Positions 7,036 to 16,517 are shown, counted from the first letter of the stretch. The stretch is DNA of 62,734 bases from Candidatus Woesearchaeota archaeon (GCA_018668595.1 JABJCP010000009.1:1-62734), one strand, 5' to 3'. Made by a program: numbers and translations. Notes: a model not told the origin generated them from the sequence alone.

Positions 7036-8023
7036 TCTTGCACCTACCAATTCTATTTCTTCTTTCCCAAATTTTGAAAACGCAAACCATTTTTTACCTA
7101 AGTCCTTAAGTGAAGCCCCAATGTGATAAACAGTAGAATCATCAATTACCATAAATCTATCATGCGCTTTAGTAAACTCTTTGACCTCCACAGAATCATA
7201 TTGAGAGTTATATTTATTCAAATCTAATTTCAATTTTTTATCAATCTTTTTAGTATAAATAATTACAGAAACAGTTTTGCGTCGTTTAGAAAAAAGAGTC
7301 AATACAGTCTCATCTACATAATTATCAAAAAGAACAATTGACTTTTTAGCACTCCGTACCAAATCTGAAACAAACACATACGCATCAAAAAGATAATTTT
7401 GATTAACTCTGCAATTCAACAAATCTAGTTGATTAGGACATTAAAATCAAAATTCTCTTTGATAACTTTGAGTAAATTTATAAGATAATCAAAGTTCTCA
7501 AAATTTGTCCATCATAAAATATTCCTTTTTCAGGTTTTATGTCTTTGTCTTCTATCAATTTAAAAATCTTATCTATTTTGTCATCTGTTTTTATTTGATA
7601 TTCTATATGTTTTCTTTCTACAAAATCAATTCTAGAAAAAATGTCTGCATTTTGAGCTAAAAACTTACGTATTGAAACAAACGCTCGCATGATCTTAATA
7701 TTTATTTCAATTGCTTTATTACTATTAAGCACACTTGAAAGATTTGCAACTCCTTGTTCAGTGAATACATAAGGGAAAGCCCTTCCTAAATGCTTTTTTG
7801 AAGGTATCACAAATTGTGATACCAAAAAATTAACTTCAGAATTGTTTAAAATAAACATAAAATCAAACGGAAATCTTTTAATATTACGTTTAACTGCTTG
7901 TTTTAGAACTCTTGTTTCAATTCCATAAAGAGTTGCCAAATCTCTGTCAAGCATAACTCTAACTCCTCTAATAGAATAAATTTTATTCCTAATACTATCT
8001 TCATAAATCATCTCTTTTGACAT
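7027..8023 (-). pseudogene. ORF6N-domain gene, interrupted by a ~115-bp insertion
   Basis: Two frames on the minus strand are halves of one gene. 8023-7478 encodes an ORF6N domain (IRGVRVMLDRDLATLYGI, VLKQAVKRNIKRFP, FTEQGVANLSSVL) and reaches PEKGIFYDGQ. 7422-7027 encodes the usual second half (FDAYVFVSDLVRSAKKSIVL, then HDRFMVIDD and YHIGASLKDLGKKWFAFSKF). In intact relatives the GQ is followed directly by FDAYVF. Here about 115 bp with stop codons separates them. ORF6N proteins are phage-type DNA-binding proteins whose C-terminal half resembles a phospholipase-D-like fold. The break may be a small mobile insertion. Confidence 0.8.
7423..7500. mobile_element. Short insertion splitting the ORF6N gene (possible MITE)
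   Basis: About 78 bp between the two coding halves, and about 115 bp when counted from codon to codon. It contains imperfect inverted words GATAACTTTGAG (about 7459-7470) and TAATCAAAGTTCTC (about 7487-7500). Similar words (GATAACTTTGATTTTTAAAG) occur in the extra part of linker copy 5 near 4420-4439. No transposase. The mobile nature is inference. Confidence 0.4.
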
Positions 8024-8129
8024 ACTTCCTAAACAGATGTTCGGGTTTAAATGAGTTTCCTAAGAGTTTCATATAAATTTTCAAGAAGTTTGAAGGATTT
8101 TCAGTTTTAATTAAAAATAATTAAGTTTA

Positions 8130-10415
8130 CTAAATTCCTTTATGTTGCTTCATTTCAAAATACTTTTTCCGTTCTAAAAAGAATCCGACTATTGTTTTAT
8201 CTAGTTCGTTTTCAAATTTATTTAATATTTTTTTATCTATTTTTGTTATCTTAAATTTATTTGTAATGAAATCACTCACTATCTTATGTGAGTATTCTGC
8301 AGGGGTTGAATACGATCTATTTCCAAATCCGCAGAATAGGTGTTCAGGCCAATTAGTATTTTTAATGGAAGATAATACTGGATAGTATATTAGTTTTTTT
8401 TGTAGCGGTGTTGCTTCTGATAACTTAACATTAACTACATATTTAAGTCTGCGATCATTAAATTGAACAATAACATCATTTTGTTTAGATTTTAATTTAG
8501 GTTTTTGTGTGTTTTCAACCGAGATTGATATTTTATAATATTTATCTTTATCTAAATTAATATCAGAATCAAAATTAAGTTTGTTAATTTTGTTTTTTAG
8601 TAGGGTAATTTGTTCAATGAATTTGTATGTTTTTTTAAATTCAGAATCTCCTTTGATTATTGTTTTAGTGGGGTTTATTGTTTTTCTGTTTTTTGGTTTT
8701 GGTCGATTTTCAAATATGAAAAAAGAATTTTTTTCTAGTTTTTCTATCATTGTTTTTTCATTTATTTCATAAATGAGCGGTATTTGATTAATTTTTTCTA
8801 CTTTTTCCAAAAGTATTTTTATTTGTTTATTTTTTTTGGATAGTTTTCGATTTTCTTTTTTTTGTACTTCGGGCCGTCTTCTTCTTAGTTGACTTAAAGG
8901 GTCTTGTATTCCCAGTTCGATCAGTTTGTGAAGTTCTAATGCGCTGCTATAATTTTTATTTTTCTCAAATTTGTCTGCAAATTCTTTTAATTCTTTTTTT
9001 GAAAGGTGTTTTTGTATTTTTCTAATTGAAATAAATACATTTACACTCATTATACTGTTTTTTTGTTTCAGAGAATTCATAATATTGGAAATGATGTATT
9101 CTCTTTCAAAGAGATCAAAAAATGATGCGAATAATTCTCCTACATATTCAAAATACGAATGGGGTTTTTGTTTAAGAACTTCTTTAACAACTTTTTGAAC
9201 AATTGTTTTATCTTCTAGTGTGTTAATATCTTCAATAATAGATCTTGCTTGGTGATACATTGTAGGAAATTGTTTACTTGATTTAAGAGTTTCTAAAGCA
9301 AGATTTATTTTGTTCTTAGTCAAGTTTTCTATTAGTTCGGGGTTTTCAATTTTTGTTTTTTTAGCTAATTCATTCGCTGCTTCAAGCATTCTGAACGCAA
9401 TTAGTTGTTTTCCTTTTTTTGAAAAATCATGAGCATACTTTATTGTTTTTAAAATTAGTTCTTCATCATTCAAATTTATTAATTCAGTTGCGCGTCTTGT
9501 TTTAAAAATTTGTAATTCTTTAATTCTTTTTTTATTTTTTGCTTTTTCAAAACAAAATAGTGAATTCCAAGGATGAATGTCTGTGTTGTTGGATATTAGT
9601 AGTTCACCCATCAAATTTAATAGTTTATTATTGGGTTTAAAGTTTCGAAAGTATTTTTTAGCTAATTCACCTAAACTATGAGTATATGATATTGATTTTT
9701 TATTATTTTTGATCAAGTCAGGATAAAGTTCTATTAATTCAGTTAACCAGGCATCTACATCTTTTTTAAGCTTTTTGAGTGATTTTTGTTTGAACTTTTC
9801 AGAATATTTGTTAAATTTTCCAAAAAATGATTTTGCTTCACTTAGATAAAAAGAATCTTGTTTTGGAATTAAATCCATTGCTTTGTCGGGTAGAGGCACA
9901 TCTATTAGTGAATAAAAACTAGTAATAAATTTAGAATAATCTTTTTCTTTGATTGCTAATTCGCACATTTCTTTGTATAAATTTAAATATGTTTCAACAG
10001 GGTTTGATTTAAACTCGCAAAACTCAAATATTTCTAATAATTCGTTAAATCTAAACACTTGTTTTTTTAATAAAATATATAGTTCTGATTGAGAAAATTC
10101 AATTCCGTTTTCTTTAAATTCACTTAGTTCTTTTTTTAGTAAATATTTTCTTTTTCGTCCAAAAAATCCATTTTGGATGATGTATTTCTTAGCAGATTCT
10201 ATATTTTGTTTAGATATTTTATATTCGATCTGTTTTGAAGCTTTAAATGCTTTATTGATATCTCCAGATCGCAAACTCCAGAAAATATATTTTTTAATAA
10301 GTTCCTTTTTAAATTTCTCAGGAGTATTGTTTAGAAATCTGGGAAAAACATATTCATCTTTCCAATTAGTTACAATCCATTTTGCAGTTGTGTTTAGAAT
10401 TTTGTGTTGGTTCAT
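8130..10415 (-). CDS. Large lysine-rich helical protein of unknown function (761 aa)
   Basis: I do not recognise this protein. It is rich in Lys, Glu and Asn and almost entirely helical in appearance up to about residue 500, with a probable coiled coil at about 515-545. A more beta-like C-terminal region (about 605-740) contains the only Cys-Gly-Phe-Gly segment (CGFGNRSYSTP). No signal peptide or membrane helix is visible. A TATA-like ttttaaataata lies about 20-30 nt before the ATG, supporting the start. The 176-aa gene upstream is in the same direction but has its own TATA. The repeated helical pairs could be solenoid-like, which is inference. Confidence 0.75.
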   Translation of the reverse strand: MNQHKILNTTAKWIVTNWKDEYVFPRFLNNTPEKFKKELIKKYIFWSLRSGDINKAFKASKQIEYKISKQNIESAKKYIIQNGFFGRKRKYLLKKELSEFKENGIEFSQSELYILLKKQVFRFNELLEIFEFCEFKSNPVETYLNLYKEMCELAIKEKDYSKFITSFYSLIDVPLPDKAMDLIPKQDSFYLSEAKSFFGKFNKYSEKFKQKSLKKLKKDVDAWLTELIELYPDLIKNNKKSISYTHSLGELAKKYFRNFKPNNKLLNLMGELLISNNTDIHPWNSLFCFEKAKNKKRIKELQIFKTRRATELINLNDEELILKTIKYAHDFSKKGKQLIAFRMLEAANELAKKTKIENPELIENLTKNKINLALETLKSSKQFPTMYHQARSIIEDINTLEDKTIVQKVVKEVLKQKPHSYFEYVGELFASFFDLFEREYIISNIMNSLKQKNSIMSVNVFISIRKIQKHLSKKELKEFADKFEKNKNYSSALELHKLIELGIQDPLSQLRRRRPEVQKKENRKLSKKNKQIKILLEKVEKINQIPLIYEINEKTMIEKLEKNSFFIFENRPKPKNRKTINPTKTIIKGDSEFKKTYKFIEQITLLKNKINKLNFDSDINLDKDKYYKISISVENTQKPKLKSKQNDVIVQFNDRRLKYVVNVKLSEATPLQKKLIYYPVLSSIKNTNWPEHLFCGFGNRSYSTPAEYSHKIVSDFITNKFKITKIDKKILNKFENELDKTIVGFFLERKKYFEMKQHKGI

Positions 10416-10534
10416 GTTTTAGTAATGTTTTTATTATTTAAAAATGTTTCCATTTTTATCTGTAAGATTTACGAGTGTTTCAATACGCATTCACAGTATG
10501 AACATTTTCAAAGGTTTGTTATCAAATAAGGGTC

Positions 10535-11065
10535 TCATTTTATTTTTCTCCTTAACATAGAATACATTTCATTCAAAAATTCTTGATTCATATCGCGTTG
10601 ATAATAGCATGAGTGTCTATATTCCCAAAATAGTGCAGTTCTTATTTCTCTTATTGTTATTTTGTTATATTGTTTTTCTGAATATTTTTTTCTAAATTTT
10701 TGTAATCTGTCATCAAATATTTTTTTTCCATATTTTCCTTCAGATATAAAAGAAGTTACAAAGTCTATTTGTTTTTTAGAATATGATTTAGAAGTGGGTA
10801 TATCTTCTTTTTTTAATTTTGGTGTAGGTATTACTGGTCCTTTTTTTGGTTTTGGACTTTTTATTGCTTGTTCTTCCCAACTTAGACTATATCCTTTTAA
10901 TTTATCACCTATTGTGTCTCTAAATCGTTCAAGCAATGCCCAGTTTTCTTCTTTTTTTACTTTTTTGTGGAGTCTAAATTCGTTTAGAACTAATATTATA
11001 TTTTTTACATCTTTAGCACTTAATTTAATATTAATTATAGTTTTGGATGTTTTTTTTCGAGCCAT
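10535..11065 (-). CDS. Basic protein of unknown function (176 aa)
   Basis: The product is very basic, with an N-terminal RKKTSKT stretch, a central Pro/Lys-rich linker (KSPKPKKGPVIPTPKLKKED, about 69-88) and a helical C-terminal half ending in LRRKIK. No known domain is recognised. The linker between two helical parts suggests two small domains, and the charge suggests nucleic-acid contact, which is inference. A TATA-like ttttaaatg sits about 25 nt before the ATG. The next gene in the same direction (8130-10415) begins 119 bp after its stop. Confidence 0.7.
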   Translation of the reverse strand: MARKKTSKTIINIKLSAKDVKNIILVLNEFRLHKKVKKEENWALLERFRDTIGDKLKGYSLSWEEQAIKSPKPKKGPVIPTPKLKKEDIPTSKSYSKKQIDFVTSFISEGKYGKKIFDDRLQKFRKKYSEKQYNKITIREIRTALFWEYRHSCYYQRDMNQEFLNEMYSMLRRKIK

Positions 11066-11170
11066 ATATTTTATTATGTAAATCGCATTTAAAAGTTTTA
11101 CTAATCCATCTCGGAAATCTTCCGAATTAAAACCGATAGGTTTATAATTGATAAATCCGGATCTAATAGT

Positions 11171-11710
11171 ATGGACTCTAAAAAAAATAATTTATTGATT
11201 AAATTCAATACTGTTTGTAAAAAACTTAACCTTCCTATGTTTATAATTCAAGAAGCATTTGATATTTTTGTTGATGCAAAAGATTTTTCTGATGATAAAG
11301 ATTATTTAGTTAGTGCGTGTATTTATGCTGCTTGTAGAAAAAAGGAATTTAGACTACTTTTAGACGAGATAAGTGAAAAGTCTGGATGTGGCAAATTAGG
11401 TGTTGGAGATTTGTATAGGAAAATTAAAATGGAGTTTAATCTAGAAATTCCTAGCGGGTCAGTGATGGATTATATTCCTCGTATGGCTGATGAATTAAAA
11501 GTCGATGCAGATGTTCAGGGAAGCGCGATAAGCATGCTCATGGAAGGTTTTGATAATAAACTACCTAAATTATTAAACAAATATTTACTCGCTGCTGTTA
11601 CAATTTACATTGTTACTAAACGTTTAAACAAACCTATTGATTTCTCAAAAAGTGATATTTCTGAAAAACAAGTTAAATTTATTTACAACGGATTAACAGA
11701 TGTAATTTGA
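11171..11710 (+). CDS. TFIIB-like protein: cyclin folds only, no zinc ribbon
   Basis: 179 aa matching the core of archaeal transcription factor B. Repeat 1 contains DYLVSACIYAACRKKEFRLL and LDEIS; repeat 2 contains YIPRMADELKVDADVQGSAI and KYLLAAVTIYIVTKRL. Canonical TFB is about 300 aa, with an N-terminal zinc ribbon and B-reader that recruit and open the polymerase. Both are missing here, and the ATG at 11171 leaves no room for them. Such a protein could still contact TBP/BRE DNA but not recruit polymerase normally, so a modulatory or competitor role is possible (inference). The 3' end is 1 bp from the converging small membrane gene. Confidence 0.82.
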   Translation: MDSKKNNLLIKFNTVCKKLNLPMFIIQEAFDIFVDAKDFSDDKDYLVSACIYAACRKKEFRLLLDEISEKSGCGKLGVGDLYRKIKMEFNLEIPSGSVMDYIPRMADELKVDADVQGSAISMLMEGFDNKLPKLLNKYLLAAVTIYIVTKRLNKPIDFSKSDISEKQVKFIYNGLTDVI

Positions 11711-11711
11711 T

Positions 11712-11894
11712 TCATTTCGCAAATATTCCTTTCTTCGCAACATAGAAATAAATTAGTGTTCCAACTCCGCCTAAAATTAAAGCACCAATTGCTATTGGTA
11801 AAAAATCACTACTTTCATTCATTAATTTATATCCTACAAACAACACTGCTACAACCAATACAATTATCCTTTGTGGCGTCCATTTTTGTTTCAT
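11712..11894 (-). CDS. Small two-helix membrane protein (60 aa)
   Basis: Short protein with two hydrophobic helices: about 10-25 (RIIVLVVAVLFVGYKL) and about 31-53 (FLPIAIGALILGGVGTLIYF), with basic residues at both ends. I recognise no family. Codon use and length are compatible with a real small gene, and it fits tightly between the TFB-like gene and TrmB A. Confidence 0.6.
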   Translation of the reverse strand: MKQKWTPQRIIVLVVAVLFVGYKLMNESSDFLPIAIGALILGGVGTLIYFYVAKKGIFAK

Positions 11895-11951
11895 ATAATT
11901 AACAACTCACTTGCTGTTTAAAAGCATATCTCTTCATTATTCGAAATATTT

Positions 11952-12671
11952 TCAATTCTTCAAATCTGCATGTTTCCATAAATCCAAAAAGAATTCCCTT
12001 TGCTGACTTGCAAACACTTCGCTTTCTATTTTAATCGCAACAGGATTTTCAGCCCAAGATAACAAAACTACGCAATTTCTAAATATTGTTGTTCCTTGAG
12101 GCAGATTAAAGTCTGTATATTTTAGTTTTACTTTTGTATGTTTTTCGTTAACATAATATTTTTTATTCTTAAGCAATCGAACATCTAGTTTTTTTTCTTT
12201 TCGTCGTACTGCTAGATTTTTAAAAAACAAATTAGCTGAGGAATTTTTATTTTCTTCATTTATTGAAAATACTAAATACAATTCTTTAGGTTTTGCATCT
12301 GCAATCAAGTTAACAAAAAGTGTAAATATTGCTTTTTGTCCTTCAAACATTTCTACGTTTTGTTTTTTTGAAAATTTTTGTTTTAATAACAAACTAGGCA
12401 AAATTTCTTCTATTTTTTTCTTTTTCTCTTCAATATAATTAACCAAACTGGCAGGATCTGATGCTTGAAAATGTTTTATATTATTCTTTATCACATATGT
12501 AACAAGTCCGCGGAGAATTAATTTATCTAATATTTCGTAGATTTTAGAACTAGGAATGCCTGTTTTTTTCACAATCATGCCTATTTTTGATGATCCTAAC
12601 TCTAGTAACCCTACATAGCAACTACTTTCTCGCCTGCTCAAACCTATTTCTTGCAGGTATTCTAATATCAT
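11952..12671 (-). CDS. TrmB-family transcriptional regulator (A)
   Basis: About 239 aa from the ATG at 12671. The N-terminal winged helix (about 5-75) has IGLSRRESSCYVGLLELGSS, KTGIPSSKIYEILDKLILRG and a wing with KHFQASDP. A short coiled coil (about 78-98) and a PLD-like effector domain follow. TrmB proteins bind sugars or other small ligands and act as repressor or activator. A TATA box (atatataaaac on the + strand at 12692-12702) lies about 25 nt from the ATG at 12671, so the 27 extra N-terminal codons upstream are unlikely to be translated. It is divergent from the radical-SAM gene at 12758, its probable target. Confidence 0.88.
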   Translation of the reverse strand: MILEYLQEIGLSRRESSCYVGLLELGSSKIGMIVKKTGIPSSKIYEILDKLILRGLVTYVIKNNIKHFQASDPASLVNYIEEKKKKIEEILPSLLLKQKFSKKQNVEMFEGQKAIFTLFVNLIADAKPKELYLVFSINEENKNSSANLFFKNLAVRRKEKKLDVRLLKNKKYYVNEKHTKVKLKYTDFNLPQGTTIFRNCVVLLSWAENPVAIKIESEVFASQQREFFLDLWKHADLKN

Positions 12672-12702
12672 ATCAATAACAAAGACATTGACATATATAA
12701 AA

Positions 12703-12721
12703 CTACCTCTTTTTGGGGTAG
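12703..12721. promoter_or_regulatory. Candidate operator for TrmB A
   Basis: Inverted repeat CTACC (12703-12707) / GGTAG (12717-12721) with a 9-bp spacer, directly beside the TrmB A TATA box in the divergent promoter. The other two TrmB genes have inverted repeats of different sequence in the same position. Confidence 0.5.
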
Positions 12722-12757
12722 AAACAATTAATACATAACATAACACTGCCATATATC

Positions 12758-14035
12758 ATGACATCATTAAAAACCCAAATTGAAAACTTTGAATTTCATC
12801 CTGAAGTTTATGTATATCCAACTCCAAGAACATATACTTCAAAATTAACAAAAGCAGAATTCACTAAAGATCTCAATGTTTACATTCATATCCCCTTTTG
12901 CAAACAAGCATGCACATATTGTGGATATTTAAAAATTGTTAATTCAGATTTACAAGAAACATACCTAGATGCATTACTCAAAGAAATAAAAACAAATCAC
13001 TCGATCCTTAAAAACAATATTAAAACTTTACATTTTGGCGGTGGAACTCCATCTTTACTTTCAACCAAAAACTTAAAACAAATAATAGATACTATTTCAA
13101 ATATAAATCCAAATATTTTAAACACTGCTGATGAGATGAGTATAGAAGCAACTCCTGAATCTATTAACTACAAAAAATTCTCAGAATTTAAAAAATTAGG
13201 AATAAATAGAGTAAGCATGGGACTACAAACTTTAGTAGACAGTGAAATTAAACTTTGTAAACGAAATAATTTCTCTAAACAATCAATTGAAGCAATTAAT
13301 ATATTAAGAAAAGTAGGAATTCCAAATTTGGTTTTAGATTTAATGATTGGTATTGAGGGACAAACTGTAGAAAGTTTCAAACATTCAATAACCTCTCTCA
13401 TCAAACATCGACCAGAAACAGTTGAGCTTTATGCAGTTGGATTAATGCCTAACACAAGAATTAAAACTCATAATCTAATGACCAAAAAAGAAATTTATGA
13501 GTGTTATGATATTGGAAGAAAATTATTTTTAGATGCAGGATATCATCAAGATTGTCATAATAGATATGTGATTCCAAACAAAGGTAGTTTTTTTCAAGAA
13601 GATTATCTTTTCCAAGGACTAAGTTTGATTGGTTTTGGAGCAGGAGCAAGAACATATGCAAAAAACATTCATTATAGAAATAATTATTCCAATAAAGCAC
13701 ACAAAAAAGCAATACTTGAATATATCGACGACATAAATAATAACAAATCACCTATTAAGTCAGCAATTATATTAACTGAAAACGAAAAAATGAGGCAATA
13801 CATTATCTACAATATCGAATCGTTAGATAAAAAAGAATTTAGAAGAAAATTCAATATCAGTTTCCAAGAACAATTTCCCCAACTTCATCAAGATTTAACC
13901 AATCTAAATTTAATCCAAGAAGATTGGAGAAGAATAAGTCTCACAACAAAAGGTCTTAATTTTAGAGATTTAATTTGCAAGCATTTATTTTCAGAAAATG
14001 TAAGAAAATTAGAGGAGGAATACAGACCAAAATGA
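12758..14035 (+). CDS. HemN/HemW-like radical SAM protein
   Basis: 425 aa. The radical-SAM [4Fe-4S] motif is Cx3Cx2C (C48, C52, C55) within VYIHIPFCKQACTYCGYLK, followed by LHFGGGTPSLL, which is the GGTP SAM-binding motif, and by GLQTLVDSEI and DLMIGIEGQT segments. This order is that of the oxygen-independent coproporphyrinogen III oxidase/HemW family; the HIPFC and FGGGTPS signatures are diagnostic. Whether it decarboxylates coproporphyrinogen, acts as a heme chaperone, or has another substrate cannot be told, and no other heme genes are present. It is divergent from TrmB A. It overlaps the downstream CMP kinase by 4 nt (ATGA), so the two are an operon. Confidence 0.88.
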   Translation: MTSLKTQIENFEFHPEVYVYPTPRTYTSKLTKAEFTKDLNVYIHIPFCKQACTYCGYLKIVNSDLQETYLDALLKEIKTNHSILKNNIKTLHFGGGTPSLLSTKNLKQIIDTISNINPNILNTADEMSIEATPESINYKKFSEFKKLGINRVSMGLQTLVDSEIKLCKRNNFSKQSIEAINILRKVGIPNLVLDLMIGIEGQTVESFKHSITSLIKHRPETVELYAVGLMPNTRIKTHNLMTKKEIYECYDIGRKLFLDAGYHQDCHNRYVIPNKGSFFQEDYLFQGLSLIGFGAGARTYAKNIHYRNNYSNKAHKKAILEYIDDINNNKSPIKSAIILTENEKMRQYIIYNIESLDKKEFRRKFNISFQEQFPQLHQDLTNLNLIQEDWRRISLTTKGLNFRDLICKHLFSENVRKLEEEYRPK

Positions 14036-14601
14036 CGGAAATAATTTTATTTGGATTTTCAGGTGCAGGTAAGTCTACTGTTGCAAATTTAGTTGGAGAA
14101 AAATACAACTTAAGAATAATTCATCCTTCGGGCATTTTGAGAGATTTATTAGAAAACAAACCTGTTGATATTAACAACACTAGATACAATACTGGTTTTT
14201 GGGAAAGTGAAAAAGGAATAAAACTATTCAATTCCAGATTAAACCAAGCTGAACCATTAGATGTTATTTCTGATAGAATTCTAGTGCAAGAAATTAACAA
14301 AGGTAATGTTGTTATTGATAGTTGGAGTCTTCCTTGGCTTACAAATAAAGGAATAAAGATTTACTTGCAAGCAGATTTAGAAGTTAGAGCAAATAGAGTT
14401 TCTAAGAGAAGCAATATTAGTTACAACAAAGCATTTGATATCATAAAAATAAAAGACAAAGAAACAACAAACTTATTCAAACGATTGTATGATTTTAACA
14501 TAAAACAAGATTATCATGTTTTTGATTACAAAATAAACACAAATAACAAAGATAAACTTGAAGTTTTTAAAAACATTTGTTCATATTTAGAATTGAGTTA
14601 A
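14032..14601 (+). CDS. cmk: Cytidylate kinase-like protein (archaeal CMP kinase type)
   Basis: 189 aa from ATG 14032, which overlaps the upstream stop and follows a strong GAGGAGGAA site about 11 nt earlier. P-loop is GFSGAGKST (8-16). The core DSWSLPWL...IYLQADLEVRANRVSKR and the end with NLFKRLYDFNIK follow the layout of archaeal cytidylate kinases (NMP-binding Asp-Ser/Gly-Arg region, lid arginines). It phosphorylates CMP/dCMP to the diphosphate. The IDSWSLPWL segment is less canonical than the usual DGR, so a related small kinase is possible. Confidence 0.75.
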   Translation: MTEIILFGFSGAGKSTVANLVGEKYNLRIIHPSGILRDLLENKPVDINNTRYNTGFWESEKGIKLFNSRLNQAEPLDVISDRILVQEINKGNVVIDSWSLPWLTNKGIKIYLQADLEVRANRVSKRSNISYNKAFDIIKIKDKETTNLFKRLYDFNIKQDYHVFDYKINTNNKDKLEVFKNICSYLELS

Positions 14602-14673
14602 ATTATTTATTTGATAAAATTTTACTAGTTTGTTGTAATCTGAATTAGTAACAATATTGTTTAAATTAATCAT

Positions 14674-15201
14674 TCATTTTTTTATTTTTGCATATAAGAA
14701 GTCATCTAAATATTTCCCATCTACACATTTGTTTTTTCTTAAAATTCCTTCAAGTTTATAGCCTGCTTTTTCTAACACTCTAAACGAAGATTTATTTTTT
14801 AATCGTCCCATTGCACTTATTCGTTTTAGTTTATATTTTCCAAATGCATATTTTGTTAAAAGTTTTATTGCTTTTGTGGCAATTCCTTGGTTTCTAAATT
14901 CTGGATGAACTGCATATCCTATTTCGCATTTGTGTTTGCAATGTTCTGTGTTTAAATGGTGGAGTTCAACATAGCCTGCAAATTCATTTTTTACTTCTAT
15001 TGCAAATGTTTCTCCAAATGGTTTATCTTTTTTTAGGTTATTTAATTTAATTCTTAATTCTTTTTTAGCTTCTGTTAAATTTTTAGGAATGCGAAGCAGT
15101 GCTTGTTTTATGTTTTTTCCACTAAAACATTCGTAATACTTTTGTACGTCTGTTAATTTAATGTGTCGAAGAATTATTTGTTTGGATTTTATTGTGGTCA
15201 T
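14674..15201 (-). CDS. GNAT acetyltransferase, RimJ/RimL type
   Basis: 175 aa. It starts with the RimJ/RimL-like ILRHIKLTDVQKYYECF and has the acetyl-CoA binding motif A as EIGYAVHPEFRNQGIATKAI (Q-x-x-G-x-A loop), followed by YAFGKYKLKRISAMGRLKNK and SFRVLEKAGYKLEGILR, the hallmark GNAT end. It transfers acetyl from acetyl-CoA to an amine; N-terminal acetylation of proteins or small-molecule acetylation are both possible. It is a stand-alone gene. Confidence 0.88.
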   Translation of the reverse strand: MTTIKSKQIILRHIKLTDVQKYYECFSGKNIKQALLRIPKNLTEAKKELRIKLNNLKKDKPFGETFAIEVKNEFAGYVELHHLNTEHCKHKCEIGYAVHPEFRNQGIATKAIKLLTKYAFGKYKLKRISAMGRLKNKSSFRVLEKAGYKLEGILRKNKCVDGKYLDDFLYAKIKK

Positions 15202-15309
15202 TTCAGATATTAATTAGTTAATCATTTATTATTTTTTCTATTTGATTAGCAAAAAAGCTTATGTTAAAGAATTAAATGCTAAAATTAAAAGATTGAGTAT
15301 TAGGTTTTT

Positions 15310-15882
15310 TTAAAACTCATTAATCATTTCAACAATTATTTCAAGAGGTATTCCTTTTAAGAAATTATTATAACTTCCTTGTATTCTTTTTACAAATGTA
15401 GTGCTATAATGTCCTAGTGGATCATAACCTAATGCATATGTATTAAAGTTTGGATCTTGTTCTAAATAGTATTTTATTTCAATATCTGCTAAATTTCTCA
15501 TTTCAACACTTGTAATAGACACTTGAGAATTTTCTTTTCCAGTTTCAATATTTTTCATATAAACGCCTGTATAGAATTGATGATAATTTCCTGATAATGT
15601 TGTTAATCTTTCAAATGCTTCTTGTTTTAATTTTGGTTTTTCAAGAATTTTATTATCAAACCAACCAACAGAATCAAATCCAATTACAATTCCTGCATCA
15701 TAATGTTTAGCAACTGATTGAGCTTTTAATTTTGCTAAATGACTAACTAGTTCTTCTGGAGAATTTGGTCTTCCACCAAAATATTCTTCAACATCACTGC
15801 CGCGAGCAATAAAATCTAAACCAAGTGCACGAAATGCTTTTTGTCTATGTCTTGATGTTGTTGCAAGTATTAATTGAGTCAT
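15310..15882 (-). CDS. Maf-family nucleotide pyrophosphatase
   Basis: 190 aa. The N-terminus LILATTSRHRQKAFRALGLD is the Maf substrate loop (usually LASxSPRR). The catalytic core is VIGFDSVGWFDNKILEKPK, then AFERLTTLSGNYHQFYTGVY, and the end is IQGSYNNFLKGIPL (Maf: GDYxNVxGLP). Maf/YhdE enzymes hydrolyse non-canonical or modified nucleoside triphosphates to monophosphates. The SPRR to SRHR change in the loop is unusual but keeps positive charge. Confidence 0.82.
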   Translation of the reverse strand: MTQLILATTSRHRQKAFRALGLDFIARGSDVEEYFGGRPNSPEELVSHLAKLKAQSVAKHYDAGIVIGFDSVGWFDNKILEKPKLKQEAFERLTTLSGNYHQFYTGVYMKNIETGKENSQVSITSVEMRNLADIEIKYYLEQDPNFNTYALGYDPLGHYSTTFVKRIQGSYNNFLKGIPLEIIVEMINEF

Positions 15883-15932
15883 AAAACTAGATAATTAATA
15901 TTATTATTTAAGATTTATGTCATTCAAAAAGT

Positions 15933-16517
15933 TTACACATTAACCTTTTTTTCAATAAATTTAGTTCCATCAAATTCAAACAATGTTTTTTTATTGTCAA
16001 TAGAACTCACTAAAAGATATTCTCCTTTTTGAACTTTGAATGGCACTTCTTCGTCAATTGTGTCAGAATAAAATGTTTGATTATCTTCATCTTTCCAAAA
16101 AACATTATCTCTGCATCCAAGAATCTTTAGTGCAGCTTTTAGTTCTTGCGGATCATAGTTAAATCCATAATTATTGTGCGGATTTTCTAAGTCAATAATT
16201 CTTTTACTGAGATTGTTTTCATCTTCGTCACATACATATCCGCTATCAACATCTATTCTTCCTGTTTGTTGATTTATTCTGCAGTAGTTTGCAGATTCAG
16301 CATCATACGTATTAATTTCTTTAGAATCTTTTCGAAACATTATTTTTTCAAACCAAGGATCTAGATCTAATTTGGTAATTGATTTGTTTTCTCCACCTGC
16401 AAAGCGAGCTAAATCTTGAAGAACATTTGCCACATAATCTGGGCCATCAAAATATACTTCTGTCTTTCTAAGCGTTCCATCTTTCAATATTAGTTCTAAA
16501 TGTCCTTGACTTCCCAT
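15933..16517 (-). CDS. Unknown acidic protein (194 aa), co-transcribed with the 583-aa lipoprotein
   Basis: Starts 9 bp after the stop of the upstream lipoprotein gene, with a GAGGAG ribosome binding site inside that gene's last codons. The sequence is soluble, acidic and beta-rich, with no signal peptide. Cys residues at about 97, 115 and 153 are not arranged as a known motif. I do not recognise a family. The operon context suggests a role connected with the surface lipoprotein, which is inference. Confidence 0.7.
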   Translation of the reverse strand: MGSQGHLELILKDGTLRKTEVYFDGPDYVANVLQDLARFAGGENKSITKLDLDPWFEKIMFRKDSKEINTYDAESANYCRINQQTGRIDVDSGYVCDEDENNLSKRIIDLENPHNNYGFNYDPQELKAALKILGCRDNVFWKDEDNQTFYSDTIDEEVPFKVQKGEYLLVSSIDNKKTLFEFDGTKFIEKKVNV

